In this document: positions 44,710-53,028 of the stretch, piece after piece | Layout of the letters: every line of letters starts with the position of its first letter | Numbering within the stretch: the first letter of the stretch is position 1 | From: an uncultured Treponema sp. | Lineage (GTDB): Bacteria; Spirochaetota; Spirochaetia; Treponematales; Treponemataceae | Assembly (NCBI GenBank): GCA_947178095.1 | Contig: CAMWWZ010000006.1 | Span: forward strand, 1 to 55,104 | Direction: 5' to 3' | DNA: 55,104 nucleotides | Translations under genes and position numbers: made by a program | Notes under the pieces: generated by a model | What the model saw: only the letters and a program-made list of their open reading frames with translations | Databases searched by the model: none | What the model was told of the DNA's origin: nothing

Positions 44710-44856
44710 ATGAATAATTACATGGCGTTTTCACGCCACAAGCTAAAGCTAAGTCAATTCTTCAAGCGCAATGAAATCATTACGCTACTCGTATTAAGAC
44801 GACAGCGCAAGCTGACGCCGTTTCGTTTATTGAAATTCTTATTCACCAAATGGTGA
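44710..44856 (+). pseudogene. 48-codon basic ORF, possible transposase remnant
   Basis: In the 445-bp gap 44539-44983 an ATG opens 48 codons of very basic sequence. Its end, RRQRKLTPFRLLKFLFTKW, resembles the N-terminal RxRKLTPxxLLxxLL pattern of IS4-type transposases. There is no ribosome site, and no further transposase sequence follows. The gap also holds small hairpins (TGGCGT/ACGCCA at 44723-44738, TCACCA/TGGTGA at 44843-44856). Low certainty. Confidence 0.3.
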
Positions 44857-44983
44857 GATTCTCATATAAATAATGTTTTTTGTATGTACATTCGCTTCTC
44901 TGCGCAGGGCTTTCGCCATGGCAAGCAGATTTTCTCATGCACAATCTCAGAAAATTAAATTTTATTCAGTTTTCATTAAAAAG

Positions 44984-45418
44984 CTATTCTAATTGTTCAA
45001 CATCAGTTTTAGTACCGCCATCTACCTCTACGGCAAAAGCATCGTAGGGCATTTTTTCATATTTAACCTTGCAAACTTGCTCCTTCAAGCCGCCATCAGG
45101 TCTGTAGATTATTTTCGATCCCCTCACATCTTCCAAAGATGTCTCTTCAGGAGTATTCCGAGCCATACTCGAAATAGAAAGCCTGAACGAACCGAAACCA
45201 TCGAACAAAACAATTCCTCCATTAATTAGATGAACGCAAAGTTCATGTTTGAGCGCGTCTATAACGCCAAGAACATCGGCTTTGTTCACTGAAGAACTGC
45301 GGGAAATGTTTTCCGCAATTCCGTCCAAGTCGATATTATACGAATAGAACGGCGCAAGCCGATACTTCACTTCCAAGGGATTCCTCGGATCAACGCATTT
45401 GATTACTTTTAACTTCAT
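44984..45418 (-). CDS. HU-like DNA-binding protein
   Basis: A 144-residue protein of the HU/IHF-like family found in Bacteroidota and treponemes. MKLKVIKCVDPRNPLEVKYR is followed by NISRSSSVNKADVLGVIDAL and GGIVLFDGFGSFRLSISSM, the conserved helix-beta elements. The typical arm-tip Pro motif of HU is not obvious, and the C-terminus is acidic. AGGAG precedes the ATG. A leader of about 130 nt with a 20-codon mini-ORF and an iteron-like array lie upstream. It probably bends or bundles DNA; a link to the array is a testable inference. Confidence 0.82.
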   Translation of the reverse strand: MKLKVIKCVDPRNPLEVKYRLAPFYSYNIDLDGIAENISRSSSVNKADVLGVIDALKHELCVHLINGGIVLFDGFGSFRLSISSMARNTPEETSLEDVRGSKIIYRPDGGLKEQVCKVKYEKMPYDAFAVEVDGGTKTDVEQLE

Positions 45419-45469
45419 AGTAATCTCCTGCCCAAAAATTAAAAAACACCTCCTGCTTGTTCACTCTGT

Positions 45470-45532
45470 TCAAGGCAGCCCTTTAATCCTGGGCTTCTTA
45501 AATCCGCTGGGTGACTTTCTCAAGAAAGCCAT
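45470..45532 (-). CDS. 20-codon basic mini-ORF in the leader of the HU-like gene
   Basis: On the minus strand an ATG shortly after TATATAATAT-type -10 sequences opens MAFLRKSPSGFKKPRIKGLP and stops 51 bp before the HU-like start. Six of twenty residues are Lys or Arg. AGCCC/GGGCT in its second half can form a hairpin. It may be a leader peptide or chance. Confidence 0.35.
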   Translation of the reverse strand: MAFLRKSPSGFKKPRIKGLP

Positions 45533-45664
45533 AATCCAATCATATTATATAATATAATACTTAATATTAAAAAAGGCAAATTTAAAAAACAAAAAAAGTC
45601 TTTTTTGCGGTCAAAATTTTGCATGGCGAAGTTTCAGGCGGATTTCCTGCGGACTTGATTCATA

Positions 45665-45825
45665 GGAACGTTCCTGCCGACAAGCGGAAACGTTTCAACT
45701 TCCAAGTGGAAACGCTCTTACTGTTCTGTAGGAACGTTTCCACTGCCACAGTGGGAACGTTCCCATTTTTAGTTGGATACGTTTTCATTTATGAGAGGAA
45801 CATTTTAAATTTGTGGAAAACTCGC
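45665..45825. repeat. Iteron-like array of about 22-bp palindromic repeats
   Basis: Seven to eight units begin at about 45665, 45686, 45708, 45731, 45754, 45775, 45797 and 45815. Each opens with a form of the palindrome GGAAACGTTTCC: AGGAACGTTCCT, GGAAACGTTTC, GGAACGTTTCC and GGGAACGTTCCC are the best. Spacing is 21-23 bp, close to two helical turns. Several 10-bp spacers are themselves dyads (ACTTCCAAGT; CACTGCCACAGTG). The array lies between the CsgG-like gene's stop and the HU-like promoter. The track ORF 45619-45858 over it is spurious. Confidence 0.88.
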
Positions 45826-45884
45826 TTACTACATCTGCGCGGCAAAAGATATAAGTAATGAATTTTCATTCTGTGCGCCCCCCG

Positions 45885-47330
45885 CTACTCGTTCATCTGC
45901 TGCCATTCCTCCGCCGAATAGACTGCCGCCACGGTCTTGCACAGTTTGCTGCTGTCTTTATGCTCTATCTTTATGTCGCCTATCAATTTCACGGTTAGTT
46001 CTGATGAAATGCGAGAAAGCGGAATGCCCGAAAACTCCACTTTTCCCAATCTTGCTTCCGCAAAATATGTTTTCTGGGACTTGAGTTGCGGAGAATCAAG
46101 CGGAGGTATCAATGCCTCGTTCCTGCACACGACTATACGAACTGACGAGCGGACATCGACTTTTTTCAAAAGCTCCTCATCTTCATTATACAAGCCGACT
46201 TCCGATATGCACTGGTAGTTCAAGTTGTATGGACCAGTTCCGATTTCTCCAAACACTGGCTTGTAAACCGTCCATGCCCAATCCCTATTGTCCTTGTCCG
46301 AATAAACCGCAATCCATTCGTCAAGCACCGTTTTCCACACGGAAAGCGCATTTCGGTCGGGAAAGATTTTGATTCCAGGGGTAACACTGATATTCACCGT
46401 GTTATTCCCCGCATTGATTTTATCTTCCATGACTGAAAAGTCGTACACGGCAATTAGCGCATGGTCGAGCATGTACGCTTCCAACTCGTGGAATATCTTG
46501 TTCCATTTTTCTACCTGCCGCTGCTGGTACGAAATCCGCTCTTTGAGGGAAGACATGTCGAACGAGCCTGCGAGCATGGCGCGCGAACTTTGCGCCGCCT
46601 CGTTTTTATGCGAGCCGCCGACCTGATTGTAGAACGAAAGCGCCTCGATGTATTTTTCTGCTTTGTTCGCTGCATCGCCTTTTGCGAGCATCGTCACCGA
46701 TTTCACTTCCGCATCGTCCTTCTGCGTGAGCCGTTCCAGTTCCGCGCCCGAAAGTTCGATAGAAAGCCCCGAAAGCAGCTGCCGCGCGATTTCCTTGACC
46801 GCCGTGCCGTTTTCCAGCGCGGAAAGCGGATAGCGTCCGACTGCCGCCGCCTTGATTTCGTTCGTCTCCACCTCGTTGACGCGGAAATTGCATGCATACG
46901 CGCCGCCGGTTTTCTGCACGGAGCCGACTATGATATACTGCGCGTTCGTCATCCGCCCGATTTGCGCGGCGTTCTCTTCGCTGTAAAAGCCGCTCTCGGA
47001 AAGCGTCTGCTCGGCAACGGCGACCGCCTCGTTCTTCCGGTCGAGGACGCTCATCTTCGAGTACAGGGCGAACAGCCCGGTAAGGTTGTCCTGCAACGAC
47101 TGCGGAATCCAGCCGTCATTCGTGCCGCCGGAAAACTCCGGGGAAAGCACAGCGACCGTCATGCCTTCGCCCTTGTACAGGGCAGTTGCGAGCGCGGCGA
47201 CGGGTTTGACAGGTGCCAGGGATGGTGCGTCCACGCCTGAATCAGCGGACACTTCCGTGCTTGCGCATCCTGCAAACAGCATACACATAAATAGCACTGC
47301 GTCGCAGAGGACGCTTTGTGATTTCTTCAT
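45885..47330 (-). CDS. CsgG/LpoB-like lipoprotein
   Basis: A 481-residue lipoprotein whose true start is MKKSQSVLCDAVLFMCMLFA with lipobox FAGC; AAGGAG lies upstream. The track start at 47945 is only an open frame through the GC-rich upstream gene. Residues about 55-190 look like a CsgG/LpoB domain: GMTVAVLSPEFSGGTNDGWI, YSKMSVLDRKNEAVAVAEQT, IGRMTNAQYIIVGSVQKTGG. The rest is unrecognised, with an end domain (VEFSGIPLRISSELTVKLIG-like pattern). It follows the LPP20-like gene by 23 bp. Envelope stress or secretion roles are possible. The GC content of the first half is clearly higher than the window average. Confidence 0.78.
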   Translation of the reverse strand: MKKSQSVLCDAVLFMCMLFAGCASTEVSADSGVDAPSLAPVKPVAALATALYKGEGMTVAVLSPEFSGGTNDGWIPQSLQDNLTGLFALYSKMSVLDRKNEAVAVAEQTLSESGFYSEENAAQIGRMTNAQYIIVGSVQKTGGAYACNFRVNEVETNEIKAAAVGRYPLSALENGTAVKEIARQLLSGLSIELSGAELERLTQKDDAEVKSVTMLAKGDAANKAEKYIEALSFYNQVGGSHKNEAAQSSRAMLAGSFDMSSLKERISYQQRQVEKWNKIFHELEAYMLDHALIAVYDFSVMEDKINAGNNTVNISVTPGIKIFPDRNALSVWKTVLDEWIAVYSDKDNRDWAWTVYKPVFGEIGTGPYNLNYQCISEVGLYNEDEELLKKVDVRSSVRIVVCRNEALIPPLDSPQLKSQKTYFAEARLGKVEFSGIPLSRISSELTVKLIGDIKIEHKDSSKLCKTVAAVYSAEEWQQMNE

Positions 47331-47353
47331 AATCTTGTACTCCTTATTATATG

Positions 47354-48361
47354 TCAGCGTTCCTGCAAGAACGACCGGGTGATTTCCTGAGAAAGCGCGC
47401 CATAAGCCCGTTGCCGCGCGACGTCCGCATTGCGCGCGCCAGTCTTTGCCGCCGTCCGGCTGTACGTGTGAACCGACGCGCCCTCGGACAAAACCGTTAT
47501 CCGCACCGAAGGCGTGTAGAACGTTCCGGCGGGAAGCTCCTGCCTGTTTTCCACCACGTCCACCGTGCAGACATACCCTGCCCCGCCTGTGCCGCCAGAA
47601 ACAGCAATGCCGAGCCGCGCAAACGACGCGGCAACTGCCGAAGCGACGACACCGCCGCAATCGCTCGCGCATTCCACGGTAACGGAACAACTGTCCGCCA
47701 GCCGCTTCATGTCCGCAGGAACGGAAGCGAGCATATCTTGCGCCGCCTGATACTGCCGTGCGCCGGACGGAAAAAGCACGTGCGCGAACAGAATCAAATC
47801 CGAAAGCCCGTCCCGCTCCGCGCAAGCCTTCGCCGCGCCATATCCCAGCAACGAGCGGAATGCGTCCTCCTGCCGCCGAGCCTCGCCGTGCAAGGCGGTA
47901 AACCGCTGTGCGGCTTCCTTCAATTTCGGCTCGAACGCCTGCCATGCCTCCGCGCGGTCAATGTACGCGCAGACAGCATACTGCGCCACTTTCTGCCCGC
48001 GCCACGGCTCTGTGTGACGGACGGCAAACAGTTCCACGGAAGACGTGATGACCGTCTGCCGCCGAATGCTCCGCTCGTCCGTCGTCATGCCGGAAACGCT
48101 GACGGCAACCTGCTCCGCCTGCACGGACGTTTCCACTGACTGGCTAAAATACCGCCCCAGCTCCGCGTCAGCCGCTGCCGCCGCATCTTCCGCCGACGCG
48201 CCGTAACCGACAGCCGCAATATACGAATCGCGCGGAAAGTCCGCCTCAAGCGCGCCGTCCGCCCACCGGGGAACGCGCTGCTTCGCCGCGAACGACGGCG
48301 CACCCGCAACGAACAGGGCAAGAAATGAAAAAAGTTTTAAAATATTGCATCTATTTTCCAT
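47354..48361 (-). CDS. LPP20-like exported protein
   Basis: A 335-residue protein starting MENRCNILKLFSFLALFVAG with a signal peptide (cleavage near PSFAA). The block VPRWADGALEADFPRDSYIA, AVGYGASAEDAAAAADAELG fits the LPP20-like fold (PxW, YxxxVGxGxxxxxA). The C-terminal part resembles a small CsgG-like beta domain (IRITVLSEGASVHTYSRTAA-like). The ATG at 48361 is preferred to the track start, which lies in the PcfJ gene. It is strikingly GC- and Ala-rich relative to its neighbours, suggesting different ancestry. It pairs with the CsgG-like gene downstream. Confidence 0.7.
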   Translation of the reverse strand: MENRCNILKLFSFLALFVAGAPSFAAKQRVPRWADGALEADFPRDSYIAAVGYGASAEDAAAAADAELGRYFSQSVETSVQAEQVAVSVSGMTTDERSIRRQTVITSSVELFAVRHTEPWRGQKVAQYAVCAYIDRAEAWQAFEPKLKEAAQRFTALHGEARRQEDAFRSLLGYGAAKACAERDGLSDLILFAHVLFPSGARQYQAAQDMLASVPADMKRLADSCSVTVECASDCGGVVASAVAASFARLGIAVSGGTGGAGYVCTVDVVENRQELPAGTFYTPSVRITVLSEGASVHTYSRTAAKTGARNADVARQRAYGALSQEITRSFLQER

Positions 48362-48371
48362 AGCAATTTGT

Positions 48372-49913
48372 TTACCGCGCCATGCGAGGTCTGAACGCTT
48401 TTTCAAACCGAATGTGCTTTTCCTTGCACCATTCATGATATGCTTCAAGTTCATCGTCTCTTAAAGGATTATTGCACGGACCGAGAGCCTGTCCTATTGT
48501 GAAATCAGAAAAGAGTTCAATGCAAATCCTGTATTTATTATTGTATTTCGCATATATGATGACGCACTTTTTTTCCCGAACATAATTTGTGTATCCCCAA
48601 CCCACGCAGTTTTTCATTCCTTCTCCGATTTCTTTCAGCGTGCGCTGATTTCTTGCGACATAAAAGCAGAATCGCTCCTCATCCGGAACTGGAACGAGAT
48701 CTTCCTGTTTCGTCTTCGGATTGTAAACCCGTTTGTGCGCTTTTCCAGTCTTGTATTCCAAAGTGAAAAATTTTGCGTCAATATCAAAATACGCTTCTTC
48801 TTTTACTTTGACCTCCTGCTGGACAACAACCTCTGACCGGCGCACAAGGAAATCGTGCGCATATTGATTGAAACCTTCCTTCAATATTTCCTTCTTTTCG
48901 CCGTCGGTAAGGTATGTGTGGACATGGAGGTATGTGTTGATTCCATCGGTGACGATATTCTTTGGACCGGTGAAAAAATGTTTCACCGTGCGCTCGATGG
49001 AATTCCAAACGGTTTTTTGGCTTGCAAACTCAAGCATGTCCTGAACAAATGCCCGCAGTGGATCTCGCAGTGGATAAGAAATCTCTCCTCCAGTAAATGA
49101 AACCATGTAAAATTTAAGGAACGCATAGAAATGTGCGCCCGGCGTTTTTTGCAGGATATTGACATCGGTAAAGCCGAGATCTTTTGCCACGGCATAGCAG
49201 ACCACAGCCTGCGGGAATTCCTGATAGAGCCTTCTGATTCGCTTGGTCGGCTTGATTCCGAGGCTTTCAAACATTTCGTTTTCGGCGGTGGGCGTATCCC
49301 CGGAAGAAAGGCTTGAGAAATTCTTGTCATACGGATTCAGTCCCCAATGCTGCGCAATTTTGTAGAAGTTGACATTGAAAGGAGAAAGCATATATCCGAT
49401 GATGACGCTGAATCCTTCAAGGGCGGAAGAAACGGTCGGGCAGATTCCGAATTGTTCCTTGTACTGCTCGCTCATTTCGTCAAGAAATATTTTCGTTATT
49501 TCTTTCGGCAGCCGGTTTTCTATGCTGCGGCTGTCAAAGACCGACTTTCCGTTCCTGAGCAGGACTTTTCTGTCAAAATCCAAAAAGTACGATGTTTCCA
49601 TGAGCCGCCGGTTTTCATTTGAGGCGCGTTGGTATCTTATCCTTATGAAATAGGCGTTGTCTCGCTTCTGGATGTCATACCCGTAGTCAACGAGCCTGTT
49701 TTCCGTAACAAACGGTCGAGTGTAGACTTTGCCGCACTCCGACATCAGCCTTTTCCGCCCGGCAAGGCGGATATATTCCCAGCGGTGACACCAGCGGCAG
49801 AACACCGTGCGCTTTTTCGGCTCGATTACCGTCGGGAAGAGGGATAGCGGTTCCTGCCGAAACGGCTCGAATTTGTTTTTGTTCGCATTGTAGCCCCAAT
49901 AACGCGCAATCAT
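48372..49913 (-). CDS. PcfJ-like protein
   Basis: A 513-residue protein. A Cys/His cluster near residue 40 (FCRWCHRWEYIRLAG) looks like a zinc site. The C-terminal 130 residues match the PcfJ domain: RNQRTLKEIGEGMKNCVGWG, YVREKKCVIIYAKYNNKYRI, ELFSDFTIGQALGPCNN and LEAYHEWCKEKH. PcfJ was named on the conjugative plasmid pCF10, and relatives are common on plasmids, integrative elements and phage-like islands; biochemical role unknown. It overlaps the 93-residue gene upstream by 4 bp and ends 10 bp before the LPP20-like start. Confidence 0.8.
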   Translation of the reverse strand: MIARYWGYNANKNKFEPFRQEPLSLFPTVIEPKKRTVFCRWCHRWEYIRLAGRKRLMSECGKVYTRPFVTENRLVDYGYDIQKRDNAYFIRIRYQRASNENRRLMETSYFLDFDRKVLLRNGKSVFDSRSIENRLPKEITKIFLDEMSEQYKEQFGICPTVSSALEGFSVIIGYMLSPFNVNFYKIAQHWGLNPYDKNFSSLSSGDTPTAENEMFESLGIKPTKRIRRLYQEFPQAVVCYAVAKDLGFTDVNILQKTPGAHFYAFLKFYMVSFTGGEISYPLRDPLRAFVQDMLEFASQKTVWNSIERTVKHFFTGPKNIVTDGINTYLHVHTYLTDGEKKEILKEGFNQYAHDFLVRRSEVVVQQEVKVKEEAYFDIDAKFFTLEYKTGKAHKRVYNPKTKQEDLVPVPDEERFCFYVARNQRTLKEIGEGMKNCVGWGYTNYVREKKCVIIYAKYNNKYRICIELFSDFTIGQALGPCNNPLRDDELEAYHEWCKEKHIRFEKAFRPRMAR

Positions 49914-50191
49914 ACGACGTTCGCTCCAATCCTTTCGCGCCCTTGGAAACGCTCCGCCTCACGGATTATCTGTTCCATAAAGCGGACAACCTGCGAGAAC
50001 GCCTCGTCCACGCTGACTCCGGCGGGAAGCCTTCCCGTGAGCAGCGTTTCGGGGACATCGATGCCGTTCAGATTCCCTCCGAATCCCGCGCAGACAAATC
50101 CGCTGGATAGGGCATCCGCAAACGCCTTTGGATTCCGCTTCATGTCGGCGAGTTGCCGTTTCATCAAAGCAAGCGCATCCCGTTCATTCAT
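49910..50191 (-). CDS. Unknown small protein coupled to the PcfJ-like gene
   Basis: A 93-residue protein beginning MNERDALALMKRQLADMKRN after a good GGAGG site. It is mostly helical and neutral to mildly acidic at the end, with a Gly-rich middle (GFVCAGFGGNLNGID). It is not recognised. Its 4-bp overlap with the PcfJ-like gene implies a stoichiometric partner, in the place where PcfK-like genes stand on pCF10-type elements, but no PcfK signature is seen. Confidence 0.7.
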   Translation of the reverse strand: MNERDALALMKRQLADMKRNPKAFADALSSGFVCAGFGGNLNGIDVPETLLTGRLPAGVSVDEAFSQVVRFMEQIIREAERFQGRERIGANVV

Positions 50192-50224
50192 ACCGACCTC
50201 CGCAACAACCGACTATTGCTTTGT

Positions 50225-50503
50225 TTATTGCAGACAATGCACTTTTGTTGGTGACTGCGGACATTTTTCCCCATAATTGGTAAACAGCCGCCCATTCAGT
50301 GGTCGGCATTCTCCGCCGCAGTATATGCAACACATTTCCCCGGAAAGCGCAATATGCTTTCCTGTTTTACTCGCAGTGCATTTTTCACCGCGCGGCGAAA
50401 ATAGTTTTTGGTTCATACTGCGCAGGCTTTCCCCACAGAAACGACAGTGCATCAATCTTGCCACATTACCCCCTGTACTCATCTGAATTATTTTTTTAGG
50501 CAC
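50225..50503 (-). CDS. Small double zinc-ribbon protein
   Basis: A 92-residue (or shorter) protein with two similar Cys modules: CRFCGESLRSMNQKLFSPRG-EKC and CCIYCGGECRPLNGRLFTNY-GEKC. Each would bind one zinc ion. The start is uncertain: GTG at 50503, or ATG at 50482 or near 50452, none with a strong ribosome site. It precedes the 93-residue gene by 33 bp. Such free ribbons are often nucleic-acid-binding or partner proteins on mobile elements. Confidence 0.6.
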   Translation of the reverse strand: MPKKIIQMSTGGNVARLMHCRFCGESLRSMNQKLFSPRGEKCTASKTGKHIALSGEMCCIYCGGECRPLNGRLFTNYGEKCPQSPTKVHCLQ

Positions 50504-50640
50504 TCTTTCTGTTAGAGATTCCTATTTCCTTATTTCTTTTCTTTCCCACTTTGCCACCATCTTTTCAAAGTCCGAGACTTGAGGATGTTCCACTTGAGAT
50601 GTATGAATAGATTTTTTTTCATCTGCTATCCTTAATTCTA

Positions 50641-51534
50641 TTACAGACTGTCCAACAAACTAGCAGTTACCTCTCGTTCCGCTTTTCTCTCTCTATCCTT
50701 ACGTTCTAATTCTAGTCTCCTATGCTCTTCTTCCACTTTACGTCGGTTAATCTCTGCTTCTGAAAGGGAATACGGATGGCGAATGAAATTACAAAGATGC
50801 TCATATACATCGTTTTTACCTTTTGCATTGAGCAGTGCTTTTAGATTGACATATTCATATCCTTTGATAGTATAAGAATCTGAATTCGAATTTGAGGGAA
50901 AATAACAGTTCGGATTCTCAATCACTATCCCTGTATGAAACCTTCTGTCATTTGATTTGAATTCCAAATTCAAAAAACCAAATACTGGATATACATATTC
51001 TATATTGTTCTGCGAAATATAACGCTTTTCTGATCGATCGACAAATTGCGGAATAAAAGAAAATACAAGATACGTTTCTCTATCGTTTTTATTTGGATAA
51101 TACCGAATAATATGTCGTGAATTTTTCCCACGCTTCTCATCTGTCAATTTGTCATGCTCATCTACATATCCTACGTCTATATCAAGTATTGCATTGTTGT
51201 CTTCATAACGATTCAAAGAAATTTCATCAGCAGGTTTGACTTTCTTTAATTTGACATCATGCCTACCAAGATTTAGATATGGCGCTTCATCATAATGTAT
51301 TACCACCTTAGATTCTTTTGGATCAATAATCAAATTTTCCCTCTGAAAGATTTCATCCCATTTTGCCAGTAATTTTTCAAATTCCTCTGAACTTTCATCT
51401 TCGGTCTTTTCTTTTTTATTAAATACAAATGATACATAAGTCTCCGATGCCTTCTGACTATTTGAAAAACTGTCTAGCGCAGCCTCTGCAAAAGAAACAC
51501 CCGCCGCTACTAACAAGTCATCCCAAAAGCCCAT
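50641..51534 (-). CDS. Unknown 297-residue protein
   Basis: Not recognised. It begins MGFWDDLLVAAGVSFAEAAL, has an acidic linker, a central beta-rich part (residues about 95-225, e.g. RHIIRYYPNKNDRETYLVFS), and ends in a charged helix (EEEHRRLELERKDRERKAER). No signal peptide or membrane helix. The ribosome site is GGAG 11 bases before the ATG. It follows the SHOCT gene after a strong hairpin and has a markedly AT-rich sequence. Confidence 0.7.
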   Translation of the reverse strand: MGFWDDLLVAAGVSFAEAALDSFSNSQKASETYVSFVFNKKEKTEDESSEEFEKLLAKWDEIFQRENLIIDPKESKVVIHYDEAPYLNLGRHDVKLKKVKPADEISLNRYEDNNAILDIDVGYVDEHDKLTDEKRGKNSRHIIRYYPNKNDRETYLVFSFIPQFVDRSEKRYISQNNIEYVYPVFGFLNLEFKSNDRRFHTGIVIENPNCYFPSNSNSDSYTIKGYEYVNLKALLNAKGKNDVYEHLCNFIRHPYSLSEAEINRRKVEEEHRRLELERKDRERKAEREVTASLLDSL

Positions 51535-51577
51535 ATTTCATTCTCCGCAAAAATATATATCATTTAGGTGGAAAATA

Positions 51578-51612
51578 TTAACGAGCAGTTTGTGTTGTGA
51601 ACTGCTCGTTAA
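51578..51612 (-). terminator. Terminator after the SHOCT gene
   Basis: Perfect 13-bp arms TTAACGAGCAGTT and AACTGCTCGTTAA with a 9-nt loop, followed on the minus strand by TATTTTCC. It separates the SHOCT gene from the 297-residue gene and may allow read-through. Confidence 0.8.
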
Positions 51613-51631
51613 AAGCGAACATACTGTTAAA

Positions 51632-52687
51632 TCACAAAGAAGCAAGCAAATCTGCTTTCTTAGTTTCAAAGTCCTCTTGAGAAAGCAACCCCTTTTCCAC
51701 AAGCGACTTCAACTTCATCAGTTTGTTTTCAATTTCTTCAATCGCATCGACAGAGCTTTCTTCGCTTGTGCTTGAATGTTCAGATTCTTTTCTCAGTTTT
51801 CTTAATGTTGTTTTGAAGACATTCCAATCAACTTGAGAAATGTTATCAAGGACGAGGTTTTCGCAGTCGTCATAGATATCGACAACACCAGCCAGCACCT
51901 CATCCTGTTTTGATCTAAATAAATCAATGGCATCATCAAAATCATATTCATTTATGGTTTCTTTCTTTGCAACAATAACATTTTTATCTGTAAGAAGCAT
52001 AATATCCTTGTCGCCAATAAAATTATTCATGAGCACTTGTGCCATCCTTGATCCTGCCGCTTTTGCAAGCCCGATTCCAGTCTCAATTAACCCACTAAAA
52101 CCGCCACCCAACAGTTTCCCAATTTTTAAATTCTTTTTTGCAGTCTGACCTAAATTTTGAGAAATTTTTCCGCTATCTTGTTCTAAAAACATTAATAATT
52201 TGGTATTCGGTTTTATGAATTCATTGTTTGCGATAGTCTCAAATCTTTCTTTATACAAGAGAAGAAGTTTGTTCGTGTTTTGCTCACCAAATTCCGAAAA
52301 GTCAATACCATACAAATTCTTCATGCTGTCTATTTGAAATTTAGGGGAACACTGCTCATCATCTGTAAACAATTCAGACAAACTTGAAAATAGTTTCTTG
52401 TGCATCTCCATCTTTGATTCAGGCATGGAGAATAATTCTTCACCAGCAAAAAGCAATGAGCAGGAATCTTCAATCCCTTCTTGAGTAGATTTTGTTGTTT
52501 TAAAAGAAAAGTCTGAAAAATGCGACAGTCCGAACTTTTTTACTTGTCCATCAACAATTATAGCCGCCATCGAGAAATCAAAGGCGACTTTGTACTTTGA
52601 CTTTACGATGGTGAAAACATACTCGGCATCTTCTTTAAAATCAAAGTTTCCTTCTTTCAATTGTGCTACAATATCAGAAAAATACAT
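51632..52687 (-). CDS. SHOCT-domain protein
   Basis: A 351-residue protein. The last 33 residues are a SHOCT motif (IENKLMKLKSLVEKGLLSQE-DFETKKADLL), a short C-terminal oligomerisation helix pair. The middle has a Gly-rich hydrophobic stretch (LLGGGFSGLIETGIGLAKAA) that could touch a membrane. The N-terminal half (DAEYVFTIVKSKYKVAFDFS) and the DKDIMLLTDKNVIVAKKETI region suggest a PH-like beta fold. It is coupled to a small membrane protein 3 bp upstream. Function unknown. Confidence 0.75.
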   Translation of the reverse strand: MYFSDIVAQLKEGNFDFKEDAEYVFTIVKSKYKVAFDFSMAAIIVDGQVKKFGLSHFSDFSFKTTKSTQEGIEDSCSLLFAGEELFSMPESKMEMHKKLFSSLSELFTDDEQCSPKFQIDSMKNLYGIDFSEFGEQNTNKLLLLYKERFETIANNEFIKPNTKLLMFLEQDSGKISQNLGQTAKKNLKIGKLLGGGFSGLIETGIGLAKAAGSRMAQVLMNNFIGDKDIMLLTDKNVIVAKKETINEYDFDDAIDLFRSKQDEVLAGVVDIYDDCENLVLDNISQVDWNVFKTTLRKLRKESEHSSTSEESSVDAIEEIENKLMKLKSLVEKGLLSQEDFETKKADLLASL

Positions 52688-52690
52688 AAT

Positions 52691-52963
52691 TCATTCTCCT
52701 TTCGATTCTTTTTGTTTTGACATTGAAGTAATAAAAAAGCTTCCCATTAAAATAACGACAGGGACCAAAACCATTAGCATAACCGATAAAAGCATGTTTC
52801 GGCTCACCCATTTCAAATTCCTATGAAAAACAGAAACTACTATTTCCACTCCCCACATACACCCGAGGTACAGTTTTGAAAGAAACCCGGATGTAAATTT
52901 CTTTATTCGAAAAAGCCCGATAGACAGTGCAATTCCAAAAACAATAACAAAAATCATTTCCAT
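52691..52963 (-). CDS. Small two-helix membrane protein
   Basis: A 90-residue protein with two hydrophobic segments (MEMIFVIVFGIALSIGLF; LLSVMLMVLVPVVILMGSFF). Not recognised. Its stop lies 3 bp before the SHOCT-protein start, so the two are likely produced together and may interact at the membrane. Confidence 0.65.
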   Translation of the reverse strand: MEMIFVIVFGIALSIGLFRIKKFTSGFLSKLYLGCMWGVEIVVSVFHRNLKWVSRNMLLSVMLMVLVPVVILMGSFFITSMSKQKESKGE

Positions 52964-53028
52964 TTCGACTCCTAATTAAATCTCAAGCAAGTGTACAATG
53001 ATATATTGCACACTGCTTTCGTTTTTAC

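Noticed and set aside
45665-45825. CRISPR array
   Set aside because: Repeats are only 10-12 bp, differ from unit to unit, spacers are about 10 bp and partly palindromic, and no cas genes are nearby.
45619-45858. 79-codon ORF over the iteron array
   Set aside because: No ribosome site; the frame merely runs through palindromic repeats.
47331-47945. N-terminal 200 codons of the track ORF 45885-47945
   Set aside because: Open frame through the GC-rich LPP20-like gene; the lipoprotein signal and ribosome site at 47330 mark the real start.
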